The translations under genes were made by a program, and so were the position numbers. 64,000 nucleotides of DNA from assembly GCA_021904315.1 (NCBI GenBank), contig CM038915.1:12152001-12216000 (forward strand), written 5' to 3'. Of this stretch, positions 12,758 to 23,605 are shown one piece after another; the first letter of the stretch is position 1, and every line of letters begins with the position of its first letter. The stretch is from Sphagnum magellanicum (taxonomy: Eukaryota > Streptophyta > Sphagnopsida > Sphagnales > Sphagnaceae). The notes beneath the pieces are model-generated. The model made no database searches and was not told the DNA's origin. It worked only from the letters and a program-made list of their open reading frames with translations.

Positions 12758-14191
12758 ATGGGAATATTGGGAACTACAGCCGGAAGAGCGAAGCAGGAGT
12801 TGCTGCCTAGTACTATTGCATCATCACCAGTCATGTTCAGCTGTGAGATATCGTTACGCGTTCGCGTTTTCTTGCTCACCATATTCCTGATATTTATTAC
12901 AGCTTTGTCAATCTTATGTTCGCAGCTGCTGGTAGTGTCGCAGTCGTCGTCGACCTCTGCTGCGGCGACTGATTACTGGGCGATGACAACAGCATTTTAC
13001 ACAACAATAAACGCGGCGGACGACAAATCTGCTTCACTGAACAGCGAGACAACTACAAGATTCTTGAGTGAAATTGCAGCGATAGATCCATCTGAGAGGC
13101 TGATGCGGCAGCAGACACAGGATCTGCTAGCTGCACAGATTCCCAGCGAATATGACAAGAGGCAATTCTATGTGAGTACCAAGGATCCGCAATACAATTT
13201 CCGAGTGCAGCTGGCACAAATCTCGACTTCAAGGTACATTCCCTTCTGGCCTCAATTCAAGAGACTGTTGAGAACATGGGCTGAAACCAAGTCCAGGAGC
13301 GTTGATCCACAACAGGTGATGCACAGTTTGGTCTCCCAGATCCAAGCACCCATCCGCCGTCACTACCAGCAACAGCAGCTGGACTCGGGTACTAGAGAAC
13401 TAGAGAAGCAGCAGCAGCAGCAGCAGCCCAGCAGGCTGAATCAGACGACACAGATGATCAGCAGGTACCGGAACTGCGCTGTGGTGGGGAACAGTGGAAT
13501 TCTGCTACAACAATCTTACGGAAGCGCGATCGACGCTCACGAGATGGTGATGCGCTTGAACAACGCACGAACTGTGGGCTTTGAGAAGTTTGTGGGATCA
13601 AAGACGACGATTTCTTTCTTGAATAGCAACATTTTCCATCGCTGCTCCTTTAGGGGCGACTGTTTCTGCCACCCATATGGGGCGAATGTACCCATTGTGC
13701 TCTACATCTGTCAGGTGATTCACCTGATGGACATAGCCATGTGTGGAAACGTACACAAAGCTGCTCCTTTGTTGGTCACAGATCCGCTCTTTGACTCCCT
13801 TATTGCCAAGATTGTGAAATGGTACTCTGTGAAGGAGTTCATGCAGAAAACAGGGGAGTCTTTTGCTCGGTGGAACTCGGTTCATGATGGGGAGAATTTC
13901 CATTACTCTTCTGGTATGCAAGCTGTGATGCTTGCAATGGGTATTTGTGAGGAAGTGGACCTGTTTGGCTTTGGTAAAGCTGATGGCAGCCAACATCACT
14001 ACCATACCCGCCAGAAAGAAGAGCTGGGACTTCATGACTATGAAGCAGAGTATAGAATCTATGAACACCTCAGTTCTCTCAAACAACAACAAAAGCAAGC
14101 TCCAGGCGACAGCAACTTTGTGGCCACACACAAGTTGCCATTTCTCAATGGATCAGGATTTGAGCTTCCTCCTTTACATGTCTTTCGATGA
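12758..14191 (+). CDS. Sialyltransferase-like GT29 protein, Golgi type II membrane (SIA2-like)
   Basis: A single uninterrupted 477-residue frame ending in TGA. Residues about 33-58 form one hydrophobic anchor after a short basic tail, giving the type II Golgi topology usual for glycosyltransferases. The stem (about 60-235) is low complexity with a Gln run near 215-222. The catalytic half carries GT29 motifs. Motif L begins near 238 (RNCAVVGNSGILL then VMRLNNA), motif S is near 382-406 (HYSSGMQAV through VDLFGFG), and the HYH of motif III/VS is at about 414-416, followed by ELGLHDYEAEY. The C-terminal part is most like plant SIA2/MGP2 proteins. Plants lack typical sialic acid, so the donor is uncertain (Kdo-like sugars have been suggested). 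An alternative start is Met26. No intron is needed in the coding part. Confidence 0.93.
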   Translation: MGILGTTAGRAKQELLPSTIASSPVMFSCEISLRVRVFLLTIFLIFITALSILCSQLLVVSQSSSTSAAATDYWAMTTAFYTTINAADDKSASLNSETTTRFLSEIAAIDPSERLMRQQTQDLLAAQIPSEYDKRQFYVSTKDPQYNFRVQLAQISTSRYIPFWPQFKRLLRTWAETKSRSVDPQQVMHSLVSQIQAPIRRHYQQQQLDSGTRELEKQQQQQQPSRLNQTTQMISRYRNCAVVGNSGILLQQSYGSAIDAHEMVMRLNNARTVGFEKFVGSKTTISFLNSNIFHRCSFRGDCFCHPYGANVPIVLYICQVIHLMDIAMCGNVHKAAPLLVTDPLFDSLIAKIVKWYSVKEFMQKTGESFARWNSVHDGENFHYSSGMQAVMLAMGICEEVDLFGFGKADGSQHHYHTRQKEELGLHDYEAEYRIYEHLSSLKQQQKQAPGDSNFVATHKLPFLNGSGFELPPLHVFR

Positions 14192-14261
14192 TGAAATTCA
14201 AGGGTGCTTGCAACAAGGTAATACTACCTCTCTCTGCTTACAGAAACACAGAAATTACTCT

Positions 14262-14700
14262 AGTGTACTCCCACTCCATCTTCTTGCAGTGAACAAAAAA
14301 CTTAGGTCATGAATTGTATGCCAAAAGCCCTGCAAGATTGAGTACTGACAAAAGCTTTTCCTTAGTGTAATTCTCCATCTTGTTGCAAGGCTTCACAAAA
14401 ACTTAGGTCATGAATTGCAGCCTAAGTCCTTCAAGACTGACAAAGCTTTTCCTTAGTGTACTCCTCCATCTTGCACTGCACAAAAACTTAAGTCATGACA
14501 TGCATGCAAAAAAGCCCTGTAAGAGTGTGTGCTGAGAAAGCTTTTCCTTACTGTACTTCTCCATCTTGTTGTGCTGAACAAAAGACTTAGGTCATGAATT
14601 GCATGCTAAAAGCCTTGCAAGACTGACAAAAGTTTTTCCTCAGTGCACAATTCCATCTTAGTGCACTCAACAAAGACAGAGGTCATCATGGATTACAAGG
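14262..14700. repeat. Five-copy ~95-bp tandem repeat just downstream of GT29
   Basis: The phrase TCCATCTT recurs at about 14275, 14374, 14465, 14560 and 14652 (spacing 91-99). Each copy is followed in order by a CACAAAAACTTAGGTCATGA-like segment, an AAAAGCCCTGCAAGA-like segment and AAAGCTTTTCCTTAGTGTA. Copies are diverged by scattered substitutions and small indels. The array starts about 70 bases after the GT29 stop, so it probably lies in the 3-prime UTR or just beyond it. Confidence 0.9.
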
Positions 14701-16370
14701 TTCCCATTTCTGGAAGATTGAGAATTTAGATAAATTTGACAGTTGATCAAACTAACACTATGGCCTTTTTCCTTTTTGAAAAGAAAGGGTTTGTAATAAC
14801 ACCCATTCTTTGAATCCTGCAGCAAGACTTATTAAACCATGTTAGGCTTCTATACATATGAAGGGGAGTGAGTGGCTTTGTGGGGAACTTCAGAGCAATT
14901 GTGAATTCCCCTTCTTCCCCCATCAGTGTGTGACCTGGTTGACCTAGTTCAAGTAGTATGTTACATGGTGCAGAGATAGGAAAATTTGGTTGTGCCCACA
15001 ACAGGAAAGTGGGGGTTTTAGACCTGGGAGCTCATGTGGGTGTGGATCATCAGCTCTCAAATCAAACTGCGGTACCTAGACTCTTCTTTCATTGCAATTC
15101 TTTGCACAACTGTGGTCTGATACAATAAAAACAGTCTCCCCAATTTCTAAACCCTCAGCTCACCCTTCTCTTAAAGAGACGAGAACAGCTTCTTTTAAGA
15201 AAAAAGGGGGGTGGGGTAATGGGGGCATGACGATTGTAACAAGGATTCAATAAAATTCTGACTTTTTATTATTGGTTACCTATTTGGTGAAAGGGGAGGA
15301 TAGATGGCCCTTCTGTTTTGCTTGGGTGTAAAATGTTCAAGAGTCAACAAGTAGTCTAGAAATGATCAGAAGCTAACATGCACTCTAGCAAGCTGAAATG
15401 CCCCAATCTTTTACATATGTCCATCCATTCAAGTGTAAAGCTGTGGTAACTGGATGGGTTCCCATGACCTTCCCTTCAAAAATTCCCACTCACTTCCTCC
15501 AGAAGTTTCCAACCTCACAAACAACCAGCAACTCAAATTGATAACAATAAATCATCATGAAAAACCATCCAGTACCAATTATAATATTTGGATCATACTC
15601 ATTCACTGCCCCAGAGATGGCAGCCAAGCACCTCATAGAAAAAAATCCCATGACTAAACAGTTTTAAAAAAAACAGACAGCACACCATTTGGTGTCAAAT
15701 CCTGGTTTATTTCTTTCCTACCACCACAGGATTCAAGTTCCTCATCTTCCCCCCATTAGTCAGTTTGCATGCTCATATATCAACCTGAAGTGCTCTTTTC
15801 TATTGCAAGTCATACACTCACAAACTCCCAAAAACACTCTTAGATACTTTTGATCCTTTGCTCCTACTTTTCATCATGAAAATGGCTAACCCCAATGCCA
15901 AGACCCCGCCAAGACCCAAATACACGTGTGGGGGAACACTGGTGCAAAAATTGCTTCCCAGCCCAATCATTGGCGGGGGGAAAGGTACTCCTAGCTGGAA
16001 GGGTAACCAAAGAGTACAATTTCATCATCTAGCCACACATGGCCACAAATGCTCGTTCACACATCAAGATGTGAATTACTGCAAACCCTTTCAGCTCCTT
16101 GCGGAAAAAGCAGGGGAAAGTAGCATCATGTTCAACATTCTGCTAGGCCTTGACTTTTACTGGGAAGGATAACAAAGCTTCTTATAAGCTGAAACCTCAA
16201 ACAACTCCGTATTCTTCAAATTGTAAAACCAAAAAGCACTAGGGTTGCATGTTTGCCTCATAATTACATGCATATGAGTGCAGGAGGTTCTCTGCTCAAA
16301 TGTGCGGCATAGGTTGCTGTGAAGTCTAGTGTGTGCCTCCACAAAAGGAATGAACTGCCACTAACAAAAT
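14701..16370. other. Intergenic region between convergent GT29 and NOG1
   Basis: No convincing gene. Frames at 15454-15657 and 15858-16172 (+) are short with no family resemblance. The 3-prime ends of GT29 (+) and NOG1 (-) converge here, so both UTRs and poly(A) sites should fall within this stretch. Confidence 0.55.
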
Positions 16371-16375
16371 TGATT

Positions 16376-19300
16376 CTATCTCCGGTCTGTCTTGCCAGTC
16401 CCACGCTTGCCAGAAAACAGGTGCTTTGGCTTTAAGTTATAATGAACACGATCAGCCTCACCCTTTCGAGCATCTTTGTTTCTTTGCTTGACAGCTTTCT
16501 TTGCTATCTTCATCGCCTTCATCTTCTGCGCACTATCTTTGTAACCCTCACCTGCATCAAATAGATGACAACAAAAGTTAGTATGCAATCATCTGAACAC
16601 CACCAAAGAAGCAAGAAAATCAAGACAAAGTCTCTGCTGTCTTAGGAAGCAGGGGCAATTAGAGGTGGCCATGTTCACAAGCAATCATGCTAAGGACCAA
16701 AGATCTTGGCCATACCTCCAAGATAGAAAGCTCCACAAAAGTGTGACCAACACCCAATGCCGCACACTAATCAACAATGAAGTAGACTAAAACAGAAGTA
16801 TATGTCGGAATATGATGCAACCTCACACTGCACCATAAGCAGGGCCACAAATATACCTGGCAGAGCTTCAGTGTGTGGACGAGACAATGAACGAGACCGG
16901 GCCCGCATTTTCTTGGTGGGTTGCTGGTCAATATCCATGGCATAATCATCACCCCCACCAGCAGACCTTTCTCTCTTGCGGCCCAGTCTTGACTTACTCC
17001 GGATCCTCTCCACTGCAGCTCCTGGATCCAAGCCCAAGCTGGATAGATGTTGACCCATTCTCCCAGTATTGAATTGGCGGTTATGGTCATGCTTCCTCGG
17101 CATAACAGGTTTATTATCAGCTGTTGACTTTTTCAGACGGTGCTCATCCAGAATTTGCTTCTTCTTACGGCGGATGGCCAAAAGGGCCTCTGTTTCCTCT
17201 GCTGTCAATTCCTGACATGAGACAAACAGCAATTCCAATTATCTCAAACTGCTTATTGCAACCTCAACTGGCAGAAACTGATTCCACCACAATCCAGCTG
17301 TAGGATTCCATCAAGCAAAAGTCCCTTCTCATGGACAAGTTGCTTAAGGACATATATCCAGCGTCAAAAGAATTCTGAACTGAGAAGATGTCCAAATGAC
17401 ATATATCACTAATTTGGTTGAAACTAGTCAATCTATGAACTTCTGCTAGTGTTCAGATTAAATGAAAGGAGCTATGGACCGGGAACAGACTTCTATGAAA
17501 AATTTGGTATCAAAAGAGACAACAAAACCATTTTGCAGGCAAAGTCCCCACACACAGATGAGAAATGTTACCCAAAACATGGTGACATTGGACATTCTTG
17601 CAGCTAAAAATCCAACTTAAGAAATGTATGCATACAGAATTTGGACCAACTGCAAAAATCAACAAAACTGATCTGATTGGGATAGGTATCTTGGGGTGGA
17701 ACCTGATCACTCATATCCTCATCTTCATCAGCTGCCTGTGCTATGGCAGTTGCTTCCTCCTCCTCTCTCTCCAATTCATCCAGCCTTTGCAAAATGTCTG
17801 CATCTATGAAGTCTGCAATGTTGTGGCCATCCATTATCTCTGGCATGATATCCTCCTTCCAGTCTGGATCCAGCAACAAGTAATGCTTGTGAAGGTTGGC
17901 AGAGTACACTCCTGTAAGTCACATTAAAAAAACAATCGCCAGTGTAAGTCCACTAACAAAGCCAATACATGTCTGCAAGAGTAACACAGCTCAGTGAAGA
18001 ACCATGTAGCATGCTCAGCTGAAATCAACTTCAGATTATCTTTTGCCCTGTGGAAGTCTACTCACAGGCAGGATATCCCAGAAGATATTATGTACAGAAG
18101 GCAATAGGTTAGATGAGTTGGGTCCCAATTCCATCAATGAAAGATTCCCCAAGATGAAGTTTTTCCCCTAGGAGAAATTTATGCATGGCACTCTTGATGA
18201 GTATAGAGTGATCTTACCTGCACCCCCATTTTCATTTTCCAAATCCTTCTCCAACTTCCTCTTTTCCAAAACCTTGGCTTCAGCAACCTTGGCATCAAGG
18301 ACAGCCTGAGGAATGCACGGAGGCCGCTCTTTCTGGTCTCTTTGTCGTGGCACAGCAACATGGATCCGATTTAAGCAATCATTGATCTTCTTGGACTTCA
18401 TCTTCACCTCTACACGCTGCTGTAGTAGCTTCTCACATGCAGCATTCTTGACAGCAATAACACCCTCCTCAGTCATTGTACTCATTGTCAACAGACAGCC
18501 TTCCTCATCAGGAGGGGCACCGTCAACAAGCCCAGCCCCAGCCTTGGCAGCCTCCCTCTTCATCTCTTGCAACAGAAGGGCATCAGATTCTGGAAGTGTC
18601 TCAATAGGCTGAAGATCAGTCTTGTTGCATGCGATAATGAGGGGCTTGTTTGCAAATAGAGGTCTGATTGAGTGAAAGAGAGATGCTTGCTGGGCAAGAC
18701 TGTAGCCACAGCTTCCTGAAAGATCAACAACAAACAGAACTGCAGCCCTGAGGTATGCAAGTGCTGTTATGCTGAGCATCTCAATCGTATTGCACTCTTC
18801 TAATGGATGATCCAGAATTCCAGGGGTATCAATCACCTGGCATCATTCATTCCCCCAAAATTAGCAGAAACAAGATACCAGCTTGTCGGCATCTTCTGCC
18901 AAATGTGTGAAAGGAAAATTTCTTCTAAAGCTCACAAGGTAAGGGGAATTCCTTGATCAGGAAAAAGAAAAAGAAAAGCACCTGCCATCGTAGATACTTG
19001 TAATCAGTGTGGCCGACAAACAATGACTTTGTGGTGAAGGCATAGGGCTGGACATCAACATCTGCACGAGTGATCTTGTTGATGAAACTACTCTTGCCCA
19101 CATTAGGGTACCCACAGATAAGAATTGTGCGAGTGTTGGGGTCAATTGATGGGAGCCTTGACATGTGCTGCCGGACCTGTTCCAAGTATGCCAAGCTAGG
19201 GCTAACACGCTTCATCACAGTACACATTCGCCCAAGTGCTGCCTTCTTCAGCTGCTTGCACCTGCAGCCCCCCCCTCCACCAAAGGATACAATCTCTTAC

Positions 19301-19909
19301 CCTTCTAAAAGGAAAAACCCTAGATCTATTCCTCAACCACATAAAACTCCACAGGTAGAGATTGCCCTCCAAACCCTAAAACCATAATTCACTACAAAAC
19401 AGAACCCTAGATATATTCCTCAGCCACATAAACTCCACAGGTCGAGATTGCCCTCCAAAGCCTAAAACCATAGTTCACAAAATCCTAAGTTCAGTGTAAA
19501 GTCAGGAAGAAGAAGAAGAAGAAGATACCACCTACCTGTAAAGCGAGTCGCCATACTTGAGAAGACGCACATAGTCCTTGGAGATTTTCTCAATCAAGTT
19601 GCGCGCCGTGTTGAGCTGCCCAAGTGCAAGCTTGTAGTGATCCTTATCGTATAAGTGGTTGAGAAGCTCGCCATAGAAGGGATGGATATCGTCCAGGCGC
19701 GGGAAATCCTCCAGGATGGTGGATATCTTCTCATGGAAGTTGCTCTGCGTGTACTTCACCTTGCGCATATAAAACTGGCGAATGCGGTTGATGGCATAGC
19801 CCTTGTGCACTACTGTGGGCGTCTGCCGCTGCGTCCGGGACAAGATAATGTCCACAAAATCCTTGCCGGACGGCACGACCGTGATCTTCTTGAAATTATA
19901 GAGCACCAT
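16376..19909 (-). CDS. NOG1: Nucleolar GTP-binding protein 1 (60S ribosome biogenesis)
   Basis: Six exons reconstructed by GT-AG sites and frame: 19909-19536, 19261-18982, 18836-18218, 17911-17703, 17211-16857 and 16551-16376. They total 2013 nt, exactly 671 codons with a TAG stop, i.e. 670 residues, close to the plant NOG1 length I recall. NOG1 is an OBG-family nucleolar GTPase that assembles into pre-60S particles. Visible motifs are the N-terminal NOG1 domain ([20 protein letters not shown]), G1 GYPNVGKSS at about 175-183, G3 DTPG at 221-224, G4 NKTD at about 289-292, and the basic C-terminal tail ending GKTDRR. The fourth intron's donor (CAG|GTTCCA at 17702/17701) is weak but keeps the frame. 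A Cys replaces the Arg I would expect in PLEERNTIEM (about residue 233). The 3-prime end converges with GT29. Confidence 0.95.
19316..19489. repeat. 87-bp tandem duplication inside NOG1 intron 1
   Basis: AACCCTAGATCTATTCCTC at 19316 is repeated with few changes from 19403, as are the following CCACATAAA-CTCCACAGGT and GAGATTGCCCTCCAAA segments. It lies in the first intron (19535-19262) of NOG1 on the minus strand. Each copy begins with a telomere-like AACCCTA word. Confidence 0.85.
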
Positions 19910-20069
19910 CTTAACTTCTTTACTGCAACAATACTGAAACCAAATTCTCTGTTAATGCCACACACACTTGGAAGGCGAGACTGGTTACTAGCCCTTCTGA
20001 CTGGGTGGTGCATGTAGCCAGCCACCTGAAGCGCCTCTCGGAGGAGCGCCGCCGAAGGAAAGAGAAGGA

Positions 20070-20295
20070 GCTCCGAACCCTAATTCTTTGCTTAATACGG
20101 GAGATGGGCTTGGCGACCGTCGTTTCATCGGACAGAATATCTCCCTCGTCGATGGTTTGCCATCCATTTCATGTGAGAGATAGTAGATTTCATCCACCGT
20201 CTAAAGGACTGAACTGAAGCAGCTAGGTACCCGAGTGAGCCTGTTGTGCTGATTCCAGGAGTCGAACTAACCCTAAACCCTAAACCCTCTTGTGG
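20070..20295 (-). promoter_or_regulatory. NOG1 promoter with telo-boxes and a site II-like element
   Basis: Upstream of the NOG1 start (19909, minus strand) are AACCCTAA near 20078, TGGGCT at 20105-20110, and a run of AACCCTAAACCCTAAACCCT around 20269-20289. Telo-boxes (AAACCCTA) combined with site II (TGGGCY) are a known promoter signature of plant ribosomal-protein and ribosome-biogenesis genes, which fits NOG1. The transcription start is not known; some of these motifs may lie in the leader. Confidence 0.5.
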
Positions 20296-20941
20296 CTGTG
20301 AAATGGGCATTTCTGCCGCAATCTTTCGCACCCATTTTCTCGTGTTTGGTGATTACCCTTTTTCCCAGCTTTCTTGCAACATGGTCTTCTTAAGCCCTTT
20401 CCAAATCGACACACAGCCAAGTTACAGGTCCAGGAAATCTAGCTCTTTTGCTTCCTTGCAATTGAAATCCGATTCTAAATGTCCCAATTTGAAACTGGAT
20501 TGTGCAATTCCCTTCTTAGGGTTGCTTGATTTTCAGGCAATCAACTCTGATATCATACAATAATTTGGCTCTGCTAGCCTAATGGGTTGAATCTGAGCAG
20601 ATATGAAAACAAAAAGGAGGAGCTGAGAAGCTCTTTGGAACACGAACAGAGAGACTGGGATGGCATCTGCTGTGCAATATTCCTGTGAGCTTTTTGTTGG
20701 TGAACTCTTTGAATGCCAATTGGTGGGAATCTTAAGTTCTGTCTTTTATGTGACCTAAATTGTCTTGGAGCTGGCTTCTATCTTTCAGGCTCAAAATGAA
20801 TCCCCATCATCATTTGGGTTGAAATCAATATGTTGCATTTGCATCTCAATGATTCAGAAGGCTGCAAGTTTTAGGGTTGAATGGTGACAAATGTACTTAC
20901 CAACTTGGTACCTTGGCAGATTGGACACTATATATATAGGG

Positions 20942-21203
20942 TCTGGCTAACGCAACACACCTCAATGATAGAAAAACACACCTTCTAACCCAAATAGGCA
21001 TTTCCCATGCATTTCCCATGCAGCAGTAATGGAGACGCCGCAACAAAAATATGACAGCTAATAAAGCAAACTTCTGGCTAACGCAACACACCTCGATGAT
21101 AGAAAAACACACCTTCTAACCCAAATAGGCATTTCCCATGCATTTCCCATGCAACAATAATGGAGACGCCGCAGCAAAAATTTGACGGCTAATAAAGCAA
21201 ACT
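20942..21203. repeat. 131-bp tandem duplication of the MULE left terminus
   Basis: Copy 1 (20942-21072) and copy 2 (21073-21203) both begin TCTGGCTAACGCAACACACC and end AATAAAGCAAACT. They differ at a handful of sites, nearly all A/G transitions. Copy 2 retains CTCGATG where copy 1 has CTCAATG; copy 1 has GCAGCAGTAA where copy 2 has GCAACAATAA. The element therefore has two inward-facing copies of its TIR at the left end. Confidence 0.93.
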
Positions 21204-21328
21204 TAAATCTCAACAGCAAGTAGTGTTCACACTGGTATGGTAACCTGTTTTCGTGTTACATTAGCACTTCTACAGCTTCGCATGCCGGGCCTTCTTTCTC
21301 TCCAATTACACCTTTAGGATAGCCCCAA

Positions 21329-23535
21329 ATGTCATCACATACACAGCAGGCACAGGCGCAGCAGGCACAAGCACAGGCAGAACTGATACAACAACAACAG
21401 TAGGATGACGACTTGTTTGTTCCCGGTATAGGCGAGCCTGACGACCTGCTTGAGCGGATTGAACCCCCTTCAGAGGCTCCAATATGGCCTTCTCTTGCAA
21501 TAGCTATGGCAGATCTAAACGCTTTCACAGGTCCTAATGGATGGGCACTTACTTCATTTCGCACAGAGAAGAAGAAAGATGAGGTTGTCAGGGTGTTTTT
21601 GCACTGTGACCGAGGTGGTACATACAGATCTCGTGTCAATGAGGATTTCCACCGCCGTGGGACCGCCAGTCGCCAAATTGGATGCCCATTTGACGCAATC
21701 CTTCGCCACTTCGTTGCTTTTGGTGGTTAGAAGCTGCGTATTCGCAATGCTGATCATAATCATGGTCCAGCACCCCCGATCACGTATCCTTCACTGCGGA
21801 AAACAGCTATGAAGGAGCACAATGACGAGATCAAAGTAGAGGCTCGTACGGGGTTGCAGAGTACGAAGATCATGAGGAAGCTAAGGGAACAGGACCTAGA
21901 CATACCCATCCTTACCCGTGATATCCTCAATGATTGCCAACATCAACGGATCGAATTTCTAGCAGGTCGTACGCCATTCCAAGCGCTGCTATATACCCTT
22001 AAGGATGACGGGGATTGGGTATATTAGTACCAAACAGACGATAACGACAAAGTGATCGCCTTATTCTTCAGTCACCGCCAATGCCTGGAGCTTCTTTATT
22101 CGAATCCCTTCTTTTTGGTCATGGATTGTACTTACAAGACAAACAAGTACAAAGTGCCATTGCTTCAAATCATTGGTTCAACAGCTCTAGGATCCATGTT
22201 CTTCGTTGATTTTTATTTCTTGTCTTCCGAGATTGCGGAGTCATATGGATTCGCCTTGCGCTGCCTCAAATCAATGTACCAGAGCATTGATTTGCAACCA
22301 GAGACCATGCTCAAGAGCGTAATCACTAACAAAGATGACACCCTCAACGCAGCAATCCTCGCTCATCTACCTTTCGTGTACCACTTTCTCTACATCTGGC
22401 ATATCAATATGAATGTCATGAAGAAGTGCAAACCTATCTTCCGCCAGCAGTTCGACAACGAGCTCGGAGATGAGGAGATAGGCGACAATCAATACAAGGC
22501 AGGTGTGGATGAGCGCTGGAAGGCCTTCTGCAGTTCTGGAATGCTATGATAGGCGCAACGACTGAGGATGTTTTCGCTGCCGCATGGATAGCTCTGCAAG
22601 GGGCATATCCAAAGCTTGAATTCGCCGCGGCAATTGCCTATCTTGAGAATGAGTGGCTTCGCCATAAGGAGAAATTCGTCCACGCTTGGACAGATCATCA
22701 TCTCCACTTTGGCCATAGAGCCACCTCAAAAGCGGAAAGGGCTCATGCGCTGATCAAACGAGAGCTGATGGTGAGTACTAACGACATTGTCACTATTGTC
22801 AATGCCCTAATACGCACCTTGAAGGATCAACATGCAACCAAAAAGGCAGCGCTTGAGCGTGCGAAGGTGAATCTGCCAATCAAGCTTATGATCCCGCTAT
22901 TCAGAGACATCGTGGGGAAGGTGGCACCTCAAGCACTACACCGTATGCTGGATATCCGAAATAAACAACTTTCTATAGGTGTTGCTACTGCTCTTCCTCC
23001 CTGTACGAATAGGATGAAGGACTCTATGGGCTTACCATGCGTACATGTCATCGATACGTACCTTTGTGCCAACGTTGGTTCTTTGCAGGTCACCGACTTC
23101 CACCTTCAATGGCACCTTCAACCGATTGCCACCCTTCCTCCACTTGACCCATGCCTACAAATACGAAAACCCGACACTATCCAACCTCGAGGTAGGCCCA
23201 CTGGTGCTACGGCACGCCGTGCTCGCACTACTCGTTGTGAACCTTTCGGATTCGAGAATGAAGAGGCAAGCAGCCAGCAGACTCGTGTAAATAGACGCAG
23301 AGAACTAAGGGAATAGCGCCAGCAGGCAGTTGACGGGGTGGATAGTACACAGGGAAGTGATGCGGGTAGCAGCAGTCAGCGTGGAGGCCATGGTCGTGGC
23401 CGTGGTCGTGGCCAAGGTGATAATATAGCGATTGATATTATTGTGGAGGGGATGCCTACAGAATAGCAACTTGGAGGTTCAACATTAGGCTATGGGGATT
23501 CGTGGATGTGGGAATCCATGGTACTGCCTACCTAG
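21329..23535 (+). pseudogene. MULE transposase, broken by TAG codons and one frameshift
   Basis: From the ATG at 21329 (MSSHTQQAQA, a Gln-rich start) one frame runs to about 22525, then shifts by one base and continues past 23316. Family features: an N-terminal region with LRIRNADHNHG; the MULE catalytic core with FLVMDCTYKTNKYKVPLLQI (DxTYKTN motif) and FALRCLKSMY; a downstream H-rich helix block (DHHLHFGHRATSKAERAHALIK); a degenerate SWIM-like GLPCVHVI; and an Arg-Gly tail (GRGRGRG). In-frame stops are TAG at 21401, 21728, 22025, 23314, 23464 and 23533; the last could be the native end. Most sit where Gln is natural (after QQQQ; in VY-x-YQTDD; in RE-x-RQQ). The frameshift near 22522-22530 fits loss of one base (KAF, then LQFWNAMIGATT). 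The product cannot be made as it stands. Confidence 0.88.
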
Positions 23536-23605
23536 GCAGATCAGGTTAAGAGGTGTGTTTTTCTATCATCGAGGTGTGTTGCGTTAGCCAGACCCTATAT
23601 ATATT

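Larger units (their letters stand above)
20939..23595 (+). mobile_element. Mutator-like element (MULE) with ~45-bp TIRs
   Basis: The left end begins GGGTCTGGCTAACGCAACAC at 20939. The right end (23551-23595) is its reverse complement for about 45 bases with one mismatch (A/G). Both ends abut TATATATA (20931-20938 and 23596-23603), a plausible 8-9 bp target duplication, although insertion into a TA-repeat makes this ambiguous. The left terminus is tandemly duplicated. Inside is one transposase gene on the plus strand. The element lies about 1 kb upstream of the NOG1 start; insertion near gene 5-prime ends is typical of MULEs. Confidence 0.88.

Noticed and set aside
13598..14131. 177-codon minus-strand ORF opposite GT29
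   Set aside because: It lies wholly antisense to strongly conserved sialyl motifs and has no family features of its own.
22520..22550. Programmed frameshift or an intron in the MULE transposase
   Set aside because: No slippery heptamer or GT-AG intron fits. One missing base restores the expected LQFWNAMIG reading, so a deletion in a dead copy is simpler.
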